This document shows, in pieces, positions 6,784 through 12,963 of a stretch of DNA of 12,963 nt. Each line of letters begins with the position of its first letter. Position 1 is the stretch's first letter. The notes under the pieces were generated by a model that was not told the origin of the DNA, searched no databases, and was given only the letters and a program-made list of their open reading frames with translations. The position numbers and the translations under genes were made by a program. The DNA comes from Bacteroidaceae bacterium (GTDB lineage: Bacteria; Bacteroidota; Bacteroidia; Bacteroidales; Bacteroidaceae): contig JAFYYO010000016.1 in assembly GCA_017557475.1 (NCBI GenBank), positions 1-12,963 on the forward strand, given 5' to 3'.

Positions 6784-7329
6784 ATGAAAAAGAAAGCTTT
6801 ATTAACCTTGACAGTCCTCATGCTTGGATTGTTCTGTTTAACCTCATGCCAATCCAAAGAAGAAAGAGCCATTAACAAGCTTGAGCAGTTGTCGGAACGC
6901 ATCGAAAAGAATGGCGACAAATATGATATGGAAGAGTGGAGCGGGATTATGAAGGAGTTGGAAGCTATAAATGATGATATAGACGATTGCAAATTTACAA
7001 GTGAACAACTGGAGGAGGTTGGCCGTCTTCAAGCCAAGTTCTATAAGGTTATCATGAAGAATGGTTCATCTCTTTTTTCTGGTGCTCTTTCTAGTTTTGG
7101 CTCTTACGCAAAAGGTTTCAAGGAAGGCTTGATGGATGGCGATTTTGACGAAAACGACCTCAAGGAACAGTTTGGCGATCTGGAGAACGCATTCAAGGAA
7201 GCAATGGAATCTTTCGAGGACGGAATAAAGGAATTTGATGAGGAATTGGACAACGTTAGTGATGAGTTGGACGAATTAGATGAGGTCGAGGAAGACTTTC
7301 CTGAGGAGTTGGACGACCTTGATGATTAA
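6784..7329 (+). CDS. Small, strongly acidic lipoprotein of unknown function
   Basis: The protein has 181 residues. Residues 1-21 are a lipoprotein signal (K3, a hydrophobic stretch, then LTSC with the lipidated Cys at 22), so it should be anchored in the envelope. After the signal it is largely charged helix, suitable for a coiled coil near 26-75, with one small Ser/Gly-rich hydrophobic patch (SSLFSGALSSFGSYAKG, about 94-110). From about 119 onward the chain is dominated by Asp and Glu and ends EELDDLDD, giving a very low isoelectric point. It begins 27 bases after ansA, with no terminator seen between them, and ends 29 bases before uvrA, so read-through from ansA is possible. I do not recognise a named family with certainty. 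The tail could bind divalent cations or a basic partner, but that is speculation. Confidence 0.85.
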   Translation: MKKKALLTLTVLMLGLFCLTSCQSKEERAINKLEQLSERIEKNGDKYDMEEWSGIMKELEAINDDIDDCKFTSEQLEEVGRLQAKFYKVIMKNGSSLFSGALSSFGSYAKGFKEGLMDGDFDENDLKEQFGDLENAFKEAMESFEDGIKEFDEELDNVSDELDELDEVEEDFPEELDDLDD

Positions 7330-7358
7330 GTCAGTTCGTTGCTAACCTTTTTGCAAAA

Positions 7359-10226
7359 ATGGACGATTGCATTCAGATAAAAGGGGCTCGAGTCAACAAC
7401 CTCAAGAACGTCAGCCTTGAGATTCCTCGAGGCAAGCTTGTGGTTATCACGGGCTTGAGCGGAAGCGGTAAGAGCAGTTTGGCTTTCGATACGCTTTATG
7501 CGGAAGGGCAGAGGCGTTATGTGGAGAGCCTGAGCGCTTATGCTCGGCAGTTCCTTGGCCGTATGAACAAGCCTGAATGCGATTACATCAAAGGCATTCC
7601 GCCAGCAATCGCCATCGAGCAGAAGGTGTCGAGCCGCAATCCTCGAAGTACCGTAGGCACAAGCACAGAAATTTACGAGTACCTTCGTCTGCTCTTTGCT
7701 CGAATCGGTCGCACTTTCTCGCCCGTAAGCGGAAAAGAGGTGAAACGCCACACAACCGAAGATGCCGTCCAATGTATGCTTGCTCAACCCGAGGGCACGA
7801 AGCTGATGGTGATGTGTCCCATCTTTTGTCCTGAAGACCGCACTCTCGAGCAACAACTGGAAATGTATAGGAAGAGTGGCTTTGCAAGGGTTCTGGTTGA
7901 TGGAGAAGTCATAAGAATAGAAGATATAGATTCTTCACTCTTCACTCTTCACTCTTCGCTCTTCTTGGTTATCGACCGTTTGACTGCAGGCAAAGACCGC
8001 GATACGATTGCCCGACTCGTTGATTCTTGCGAGACAGCCTTCTATGAAGGTCACGGAACTGCCATATTGCAGTTCGTCCCAAACAACGAAAAATACGTTT
8101 TTAGTACGCGTTTTGAGGCCGACGGCATAACCTTCGAGGAACCTTCCGACAAACTCTTTGCTTTTAACTCGCCAATTGGTGCTTGTCCTGAGTGCGAGGG
8201 CTTCGGTAAAGTCATCGGCATCGATGAGCAGATGGTCATCCCGAACACGGCTTTGAGCGTATATGATGGCGCAGTCGTCTGTTGGCGAGGCGAAAAGATG
8301 AGCGAGTGGAAGGAGTGGTTCATCCGCTTCAACTCTGAGCGAGGCTTCCCCATCTTCAAGCCTTACTTCGAGTTGACTCAAGAAGAGAAGGATTGGCTCT
8401 GGCATGGAACTCCGAGCATGGGTAAGATGAAGAGCGAAACTTTGGGCGGCAAGGATATTCTCGTCCCTGAGAGTTGGCATATAATGCCTGAGGAGCGCGA
8501 ATGGGGTTTGCTTTCCATCGACGCTTTCTTCGACTATTTGCGGCAAGGGCAGTACAAGATACAGAATCGAGTCATGCTGGCTCGCTATCGTGGCAAGACG
8601 GTTTGTCCGAAGTGCCACGGAACCCGACTTCGTCCTGAAGCGAATTATGTGAAGGTGGGCGGCAAGAGCATCACAGAGCTGGTTAATATCTCGGTCAGCG
8701 AGTTGTTGCCTTGGGTTGAGAGTCTCGAACTCAGCAAACACGAGGAAAAGATTGCGAAGCGCATCCTGACCGAAATCAAGAACCGCTTGCAATACCTGAT
8801 GGATGTCGGCTTGGGCTATTTAACGCTCAATCGAACCTCCAACAGTCTGTCTGGTGGTGAGAGTCAGCGCATCAATCTTGCGACCTCTTTGGGAAGCAGT
8901 CTTGTGGGCAGTCTCTACATCCTCGACGAGCCTAGCATCGGCCTGCATAGTCGCGACACAGAGCGACTCATCAAGGTCCTGAAGCAGCTTCGCGACTTGG
9001 GCAACACTGTGATTGTGGTCGAGCATGATGAGGAAATCATTCGTTCTGCCGACTGGCTCATCGACATCGGTCCCGAAGCAGGTCGTTTGGGCGGAGAGGT
9101 CATCTTTAATGGTCCAGCAGAAGACATTCAAAAGGCTGGCGAGATTTCTCATACGCTTCGTTTCCTTACTGGGAATGAAGTGATCCCCTTGCCTTCTTCA
9201 CGTCGCAAATCGAGCAGTTACATCGAGGTGAAGGGAGCAAGAGCCAATAATCTGAAGGGTATCGATGTGCGCTTCCCTCTGGGTGTAATGACTTGTGTGA
9301 CAGGCGTTAGCGGTAGCGGAAAGAGCAGCCTTGTGCGCGACATCTTCTATAATGCGATGAAGCGTCAACTGGACGAGATTGCTGACCGACCTGGCGAGTT
9401 CCTTTCTTTGGAGGGCGATATGAAGATGGTGCATGCCATCGAGTTCGTCGACCAAAACCCCATTGGCAAGAGTACGCGCTCTAATCCCGTTACTTACGTC
9501 AAGGCATGGGACGAGATTCGCAAGCTCTTCGCAGCCCAACCGCTTGCTCAGCAGATGGGTTTCACGCCTGCATACTTCAGTTTCAACACCGATGGAGGAC
9601 GATGCGAGGAGTGCAAGGGCGAGGGAACCGTCACCATCGAGATGCAGTTCATGGCCGACCTCGTGCTGCCTTGTGAGAGTTGTCACGGACAGCGCTTTAA
9701 GCCCGAAATACTTGATGTCCGCTTCTACGGAAAGAATGTCTGCGACGTGCTCGATATGACAATCAATCAGGCGATTGAGTTCTTCTCTGAGCATGAAGAG
9801 AAGCGTGTCATCTCATTGCTCAAGCCCTTGCAGGATGTAGGTCTGGGTTACATCAAACTCGGGCAGTCGTCGTCCACACTTTCAGGAGGTGAGAACCAAC
9901 GCGTCAAGCTCGCCTATTACCTCGGAATGGAGAAGCATAAGCCCACCATCTTCATTTTCGACGAACCCACTACAGGCTTGCACTTCCACGATATCCGCAA
10001 GCTCCTGGATGCCTTCGATGCCTTGATTGCCCGCGGTCACACCATCATCATCATCGAGCACAACCTCGAAGTCATCAAGAGTGCAGACTACATCATCGAC
10101 CTTGGCCCCGAAGGCGGCGATGCTGGCGGCAATCTCCTTGCTGCAGGCACTCCCGAACAAGTCGCCAAATGCAAGAAAAGTTATACGGCTCGCTTCCTCC
10201 GAGAGAAACTGAAGGCAGGGAAGTAG
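7359..10226 (+). CDS. uvrA: Excinuclease ABC subunit A
   Basis: UvrA is the damage-sensing ATPase of nucleotide excision repair and loads UvrB. The 955-residue chain has two ABC modules: Walker [10 protein letters not shown] (32-40) with LSGGE (497-501) and DEPSIGLH (about 522-529), then Walker [10 protein letters not shown] (649-657) with LSGGE (841-845) and DEPTTGLH (about 868-875). Zinc cysteines include CPKC (416-419) and the second-module set CEEC (749-752) plus CESC (772-775). In the first-module finger only C276 and C279 (ACPEC) remain; the usual preceding CPxC pair is replaced by [11 protein letters not shown]. As I recall, other Bacteroidetes UvrA proteins share this. Residues 192-201 ([10 protein letters not shown]) are encoded by a heptamer repeat block in frame. 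The ATG at 7359 starts directly with the conserved [17 protein letters not shown] stretch. The function looks intact. Confidence 0.97.
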   Translation: MDDCIQIKGARVNNLKNVSLEIPRGKLVVITGLSGSGKSSLAFDTLYAEGQRRYVESLSAYARQFLGRMNKPECDYIKGIPPAIAIEQKVSSRNPRSTVGTSTEIYEYLRLLFARIGRTFSPVSGKEVKRHTTEDAVQCMLAQPEGTKLMVMCPIFCPEDRTLEQQLEMYRKSGFARVLVDGEVIRIEDIDSSLFTLHSSLFLVIDRLTAGKDRDTIARLVDSCETAFYEGHGTAILQFVPNNEKYVFSTRFEADGITFEEPSDKLFAFNSPIGACPECEGFGKVIGIDEQMVIPNTALSVYDGAVVCWRGEKMSEWKEWFIRFNSERGFPIFKPYFELTQEEKDWLWHGTPSMGKMKSETLGGKDILVPESWHIMPEEREWGLLSIDAFFDYLRQGQYKIQNRVMLARYRGKTVCPKCHGTRLRPEANYVKVGGKSITELVNISVSELLPWVESLELSKHEEKIAKRILTEIKNRLQYLMDVGLGYLTLNRTSNSLSGGESQRINLATSLGSSLVGSLYILDEPSIGLHSRDTERLIKVLKQLRDLGNTVIVVEHDEEIIRSADWLIDIGPEAGRLGGEVIFNGPAEDIQKAGEISHTLRFLTGNEVIPLPSSRRKSSSYIEVKGARANNLKGIDVRFPLGVMTCVTGVSGSGKSSLVRDIFYNAMKRQLDEIADRPGEFLSLEGDMKMVHAIEFVDQNPIGKSTRSNPVTYVKAWDEIRKLFAAQPLAQQMGFTPAYFSFNTDGGRCEECKGEGTVTIEMQFMADLVLPCESCHGQRFKPEILDVRFYGKNVCDVLDMTINQAIEFFSEHEEKRVISLLKPLQDVGLGYIKLGQSSSTLSGGENQRVKLAYYLGMEKHKPTIFIFDEPTTGLHFHDIRKLLDAFDALIARGHTIIIIEHNLEVIKSADYIIDLGPEGGDAGGNLLAAGTPEQVAKCKKSYTARFLREKLKAGK
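7934..7961 (+). repeat. Heptamer repeat (TTCACTC x3 + TTCGCTC) inside uvrA
   Basis: Four consecutive 7-base units occupy exactly 28 bases: three identical TTCACTC and one TTCGCTC. In frame they encode most of [11 protein letters not shown], inserted between [11 protein letters not shown] and LVIDRL, in a variable stretch between the two halves of the UvrB-binding region. Because 7 is not a multiple of 3, gain or loss of a single unit would break uvrA; three units would be needed to keep the frame. Confidence 0.85.
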
Positions 10227-10257
10227 TCAAACGACTGCAGTTAAACCGTCCAACATT

Positions 10258-10323
10258 ACACGTTACGATTGCCAATTAAACACGTTACGATTGCCAACAT
10301 AACACGTTATGATTGCCGACGAC
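10258..10323. repeat. Array of 22-bp tandem repeats (locus 2)
   Basis: Three head-to-tail units lie at 10258-10279, 10280-10301 and 10302-10323, with core ACACGTTA[CT]GATTGCC[AG]A. A decayed unit (GTCCAACATT) precedes them. The unit and the period equal those of locus 1. The array sits in the 181-base gap between the convergent 3' ends of uvrA and the amidase. Translated on the minus strand it gives the same MA-x-VTC-x-VGR peptide as locus 1, which marks spurious ORF starts. A small inverted repeat, CGACG (10317-10321) with CGTCG (10329-10333), overlaps its right end. Confidence 0.85.
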
Positions 10324-10379
10324 ACGGGCGTCGTTTGGTTACAAAGCTACCTTGACTGCGTCGAGCTCTTTTCCGCTCG

Positions 10380-10405
10380 GCAGAGTAATACAAGCATTAC
10401 TCTGC
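10380..10405. terminator. Strong hairpin between convergent uvrA and amidase genes
   Basis: GCAGAGTAAT (10380-10389) and ATTACTCTGC (10396-10405) are perfect 10-bp inverted copies around a 6-base loop, only two bases beyond the amidase stop. Neither side has a clear T run, so it may be a transcript-end stabiliser or a factor-assisted terminator rather than a classical intrinsic one. A weaker stem, CGAGC (10362-10366) with GCTCG (10375-10379), is adjacent. Confidence 0.55.
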
Positions 10406-10407
10406 TC

Positions 10408-11667
10408 TCACTTAATCAAGACCTTTTTACCATCTATGATGTAGATTCCTTTTCGAGGAGAGGCAATGCGGCGTCCGCTGAGGTCGTAGATGTCCTGGGG
10501 CGAATGCTGCGAGCCGCTGACGGCTTCTATGCCTGTCTCGTCGTCGAAAGGTGTACTCTCGCCTGCAATCATGAAGATGCTTTTGTAGGTAGTGGTCTTT
10601 GCCTTTACCGTTGTTGCGTTTACTTTGCCTTGGCGGGTCCTGAAGCCTTCGCCTTTCAGCTCGATGTAGTATCGGCCAGGAGGAAGGTCGTAGAAGACGA
10701 AGATGCCGTTGTAGTTCTGGTCTGTCTCGTAGGTTCCGACGATTTCTTCGGCGGAGTTCTTCAATCGCACGGTTATGCCGTTTGCAGGCATGTATTCGTC
10801 GAGCGAACCTGATATTGCTGCGAAAAGTTCCAGGTTGCTGCTTTTCTCCCTTGAATGCAGTTGCCCCATGATGCAGCCCAGACTATCGGTGTTTACATCA
10901 AAATAGTCGAGGATGCCTCTGTAGTAGCGGATGCCTTCCTGACGGCACCAGTCCTTGTTCAAGGCTCGATGTCGAGAAGGCTGATAGGTGTGGAAGAATC
11001 CTTCGCTGAGGAAGCCGGGCGACAAGTGGTGCAATACGCCCAAATAGCCTGTGATGCCCTTGTCGTTGGTCCAACTGCTATGGTAGAAGTCGATGTCGCC
11101 GCGAATGTTCATAGAGGATTTGTAGTGAGTCATCGGCTCGAAATCTGCGTGCATGGCTTCTGTCAGCCGAGGCCATATCTTTTGGCACATGGCCTTACTG
11201 TTCGCTGCATAGTCTTCGTCATCCGTTCCCCGATACAGGAAAAGCGGATAGTTGACCAGAGCGCCTTCGCTGGTGGCATTGGAGTGTATGGAGAGGAACA
11301 TATCGGCTCCCCAAGTATCTACCTCGGCCGAAATCTCGCTAAGCGAACGATTGTATCTGAATTCATTGGCTGCTCCTTCTCTATAGGGGTAGGGGCCGTT
11401 CTTGGTGCGCGAATACTTCACCTTGAAGTTCCCGTTTCTCTTCAGTCGAGTGCCACATTCCAAAGTCTTCCACAGATTTGTATTGCTCTCGTAGAAACCA
11501 CAAGTATCAGGTCGACCAGTTTCCGGAAGCATTGGGTAAGGAATTGTCGGCATTGGACGGTCATTGGGCCCCCAACTGCCATGTCCTGCATTGAGATATA
11601 CTTTTATTTGCTGAGCCTGTATGGTCGCCTGCATGAGGAGAGCCAGCAGTATGATAGTCTTTTTCAT
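10408..11667 (-). CDS. Secreted N-acetylmuramoyl-L-alanine amidase (Amidase_3) with C-terminal beta-sandwich and tail
   Basis: This zinc amidase would cut the bond between N-acetylmuramic acid and the stem peptide of peptidoglycan. It has 419 residues. Residues 1-19 are a signal peptide (KK, hydrophobic core, QAQ). The Amidase_3 domain spans about 20-265: zinc ligands H29 (NAGHG), E60 (FYESNTNLW) and H128 (SIHSNA), and catalytic E222 (LSEGFF). Residues about 283-370 form a carboxypeptidase-regulatory-like beta-sandwich (ISGSL...GIFVFYDLPPGRYYIEL). The end, DLSGRR through KGIYIIDGKKVLIK, is the short tail common on exported Prevotella proteins and resembles the last part of a type 9 secretion sorting domain. 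It is last in an operon, with its ATG directly after a heptamer repeat that overlaps the stop of the upstream gene. Unusually for the family, it has an insertion around 33-57 and 180-205. Confidence 0.87.
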   Translation of the reverse strand: MKKTIILLALLMQATIQAQQIKVYLNAGHGSWGPNDRPMPTIPYPMLPETGRPDTCGFYESNTNLWKTLECGTRLKRNGNFKVKYSRTKNGPYPYREGAANEFRYNRSLSEISAEVDTWGADMFLSIHSNATSEGALVNYPLFLYRGTDDEDYAANSKAMCQKIWPRLTEAMHADFEPMTHYKSSMNIRGDIDFYHSSWTNDKGITGYLGVLHHLSPGFLSEGFFHTYQPSRHRALNKDWCRQEGIRYYRGILDYFDVNTDSLGCIMGQLHSREKSSNLELFAAISGSLDEYMPANGITVRLKNSAEEIVGTYETDQNYNGIFVFYDLPPGRYYIELKGEGFRTRQGKVNATTVKAKTTTYKSIFMIAGESTPFDDETGIEAVSGSQHSPQDIYDLSGRRIASPRKGIYIIDGKKVLIK

Positions 11668-11694
11668 AATCCCTAATCTCTAATCCCTAATCCT
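11667..11694. repeat. Heptamer repeat (TAATCCC type, 4 units) at a gene junction
   Basis: Four 7-base units in plus-strand order are TAATCCC, TAATCTC, TAATCCC and TAATCCT, exactly 28 bases. On the minus strand the unit is GGGATTA. The block contains the TAG stop of the propeller gene (11687-11689) and reaches the start codon of the amidase (11665-11667). It therefore makes up the whole intergenic spacer and occupies the ribosome-binding region of the amidase. Confidence 0.85.
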
Positions 11695-12529
11695 TCGTTC
11701 GAAGAACGAAAATCTCTCCATTTGCAGCCGAGCAGACTATGAGGCACTTCTGGGCACAGCATTGCGGATACATGAGCATCTTCGAGCTGTCGGTCAGTTC
11801 CTGTACTTTGCCGTCGAGAGTATAGGCCATGATGCTGCTCGAAAGGAGCATCTCGCCGTCGTCTTGGTCGTTCATCCCTATGATGGTTTCGTCGTCATAC
11901 CATTGAGGGGCTCTGCAATCGTGTGCAATGAACTTCACCTCCTTGCCTTCGAGGTCGCAGACATAGGCTCCAACGCCGCAAACATAGTAGAGGATTCGTT
12001 TGCCATTGGGCGAGAGGCTTGGCCAGATGTAGCTGGTTTCGTCTTCTATTCCGTTGGGAGAGAGGTTTTTCGTCACTCCATCTATGGTGACCATCAACTG
12101 CATATCTTCAATGAACACTTCAGGCCGGTCTTTCCCGTCGCCTTCGCGAATCTCTCTTGCAGGTGCACGAAGTTGCTTTTGAGTTCCTTTTTCGAGGTCG
12201 AGCACATCCAGACCCGTCTGCCTCATACGTTTTTCGTCGAAGGTGACTTTCTTGCAAATGATGCTTCGCCCATCGGCTGAGATGTGTGGTTGGAATCCGG
12301 CTCCGGGATTATTCGTCAACAGCTTTGTTTGGCCGGTTTCCAGATTGACTTGCTTCAATCCCTTATTTGTCAGTGTTGTGGTTAGGATGTAGCTTCCGTC
12401 GGGACTGATTCCTGCTAAGCGGCAGTCTCCAGGAGTTGAACCGGACATCTTCTCAAGGCTGACGCTTTGGAATACTTGAGCCTGAGTTGTCAGGCAAAAG
12501 CTCATCAGTAACAATAGAATTTGTCTCAT
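11687..12529 (-). CDS. Secreted TolB/PD40-like beta-propeller protein
   Basis: This protein of 280 residues has a signal peptide (MRQILLLLMSFCLTTQAQ, cut near residue 18) and then repeated blades of the WD40-like PD40 type. The visible repeats are GISPDGSYILTTT, HISADGRSIICKK, SLSPNGKRILYYV and a weaker APQWYDDETIIGM. Such folds bind proteins or glycans in the periplasm; no catalytic residues are apparent. The frame extends to an ATG at 12571, inside the upstream gene, but the signal peptide begins at the ATG at 12529, 16 bases after that gene's stop, so I use 12529. It lies between a GHL10-like hydrolase and an amidase, suggesting a scaffold or sensor role in wall turnover (inferred). A 7-bp inverted repeat, TTCGTTC (11694-11700) with GAACGAA (11704-11710), forms a hairpin in its last codons and may affect expression of the amidase downstream. 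Confidence 0.78.
   Translation of the reverse strand: MRQILLLLMSFCLTTQAQVFQSVSLEKMSGSTPGDCRLAGISPDGSYILTTTLTNKGLKQVNLETGQTKLLTNNPGAGFQPHISADGRSIICKKVTFDEKRMRQTGLDVLDLEKGTQKQLRAPAREIREGDGKDRPEVFIEDMQLMVTIDGVTKNLSPNGIEDETSYIWPSLSPNGKRILYYVCGVGAYVCDLEGKEVKFIAHDCRAPQWYDDETIIGMNDQDDGEMLLSSSIMAYTLDGKVQELTDSSKMLMYPQCCAQKCLIVCSAANGEIFVLRTKD
11694..11710. other. Inverted repeat at the 3' end of the propeller gene
   Basis: TTCGTTC (11694-11700) and GAACGAA (11704-11710) are perfect inverted copies with a 3-base loop, lying in the last codons before the TAG stop and abutting the heptamer block. In mRNA it would form a compact hairpin just upstream of the amidase start. A processing or attenuation role is a guess. 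Confidence 0.5.
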
Positions 12530-12545
12530 TCTGTATGTTTTTGTA

Positions 12546-12962
12546 TTACAGCTCCAGTGGTTGGCTTTCATTGCCGTATCGGTCGAGGGCGGTGATGGCG
12601 AGGTGATAGTTGCGATAATATGCTTCCAAAAGGCTGTAGACGAAGCTTGTGTCGTAGGTCATCTTGACGATATTCTTCGGATTGCTTGTATCGACTGGAG
12701 TCTTCGAACTGGCATAAATGACAAACCTGCAACCTTCTGTTTCCGTCTTCCACTCTAGTCTTTCGTTGATGCCACCAACTCTTTCACGGCTCACAAGTTG
12801 CGGCTTCTCTGGAGTAGAAGTGCTTTGCCAAGTCATCGGAGGAAGGAGGGCAGGGTAGGGATAGTAGTCCTTCTGCAGATAATCGTAGATGCCTTTCACG
12901 TTATCGGTCAGGAACTGGCTGCGGAAATAAGCCTGTCCGCCAAGCCCCATCTGCCTGATATA
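12546..12962 (-). CDS. GHL10/DigH (YddW)-like glycoside hydrolase, C-terminal part (partial at the right edge)
   Basis: Only the last 139 residues are in the window; the frame is open through the edge, reading YIRQ before the methionine at 12950. The segment GLGGQAYFRSQFLTDNVKG, then YPYPALLPPM-x-W, matches the C-terminal end of the DUF187/GHL10 barrel. About 85 residues of a fibronectin type III-like domain follow (RLEWKT...FVIYASS...YHLAITALDRYGNES). E. coli DigH (YddW), the characterised member I know, cleaves glycan strands of peptidoglycan after the peptides are removed. Two genes downstream in the same operon is an amidase that would remove those peptides. Catalytic residues lie outside the window, so activity cannot be judged. 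Confidence 0.75.
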   Translation of the reverse strand, partial: YIRQMGLGGQAYFRSQFLTDNVKGIYDYLQKDYYPYPALLPPMTWQSTSTPEKPQLVSRERVGGINERLEWKTETEGCRFVIYASSKTPVDTSNPKNIVKMTYDTSFVYSLLEAYYRNYHLAITALDRYGNESQPLEL

Positions 12963-12963
12963 G

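Noticed and set aside
7348..7359. TTTTTGCAAAAA palindrome just before uvrA
   Set aside because: The twelve AT-rich bases could arise by chance, with too little stem for a terminator and no matching copy elsewhere in the window.
7935..8792. 285-codon minus-strand frame inside uvrA
   Set aside because: It is the antisense of a conserved uvrA region and has no domain signal.
10093..10275. Minus-strand ORF beginning MAIVTCNVGRF
   Set aside because: Its start comes from the 22-bp repeats and its body is the antisense of the uvrA 3' end.

Overview
The window looks like a chromosome segment from a Bacteroidales bacterium, most likely Prevotellaceae or a close relative. The evidence is Bacteroidetes-type promoters (TTTG, about 20 bases, TAnnTTTG), weak Shine-Dalgarno sequences, a TrpB2-type tryptophan synthase beta chain, a Bacteroidetes-style UvrA, a lipoprotein with a short lipobox, and a secreted protein with a 'DLSGRR..KGIYIIDGKKVLIK' tail typical of Prevotella. 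I see no rRNA, tRNA, CRISPR array, transposase or phage gene.

Layout. (1) 3-1340, plus: the 3' part of trpB2, cut by the left edge, followed by a strong hairpin that can terminate both this gene and the convergent one. (2) 1453-2535, minus: a membrane-anchored YkuE-like metallophosphoesterase. (3) 2536-2648: an array of 22-bp tandem repeats. (4) 2649-5555, minus: a tight three-gene operon of steroid 5-alpha-reductase (SRD5A-like), an Old Yellow Enzyme-family reductase and a short-chain dehydrogenase. A consensus promoter at 5576-5608 drives it. (5) 5710-6756, plus: a type I L-asparaginase, divergent from the operon, with its own promoter. (6) 6784-7329, plus: a small, very acidic lipoprotein. 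(7) 7359-10226, plus: uvrA. (8) 10227-10407: a second 22-bp repeat array and a strong hairpin between convergent genes. (9) 10408-12962, minus: a cell-envelope operon, in transcription order a GHL10/DigH-like glycoside hydrolase (partial, cut by the right edge), a secreted beta-propeller protein and a secreted Amidase_3 N-acetylmuramoyl-L-alanine amidase.

The main find is the 5AR-OYE-SDR operon. The reductase is strikingly close to animal steroid 5-alpha-reductases, with the catalytic Glu and Tyr, the HSD-x-I-x-x-L-R-x-P-G-D block, the N-Y/F-x-G-E-I-x-E-W block and the IPFI[YF] C-terminus. Together with an OYE-type (5-beta or other enone) reductase and an SDR (hydroxysteroid dehydrogenase candidate), it matches the type of Bacteroidales cluster reported to convert 3-oxo bile acids to allo/isoallo forms. 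By analogy it could also act on steroid hormones. The substrate cannot be read from sequence.

A second theme is small repetitive DNA. There are two arrays of the same 22-bp unit, two 28-bp blocks of four heptamers (one in frame inside uvrA, one bridging a stop and a start codon), and a GC-rich palindrome in frame in the N-terminus of the SDR. The operon at the right edge is coherent as well: DigH-type hydrolases cut glycan strands whose peptides an amidase has already removed.
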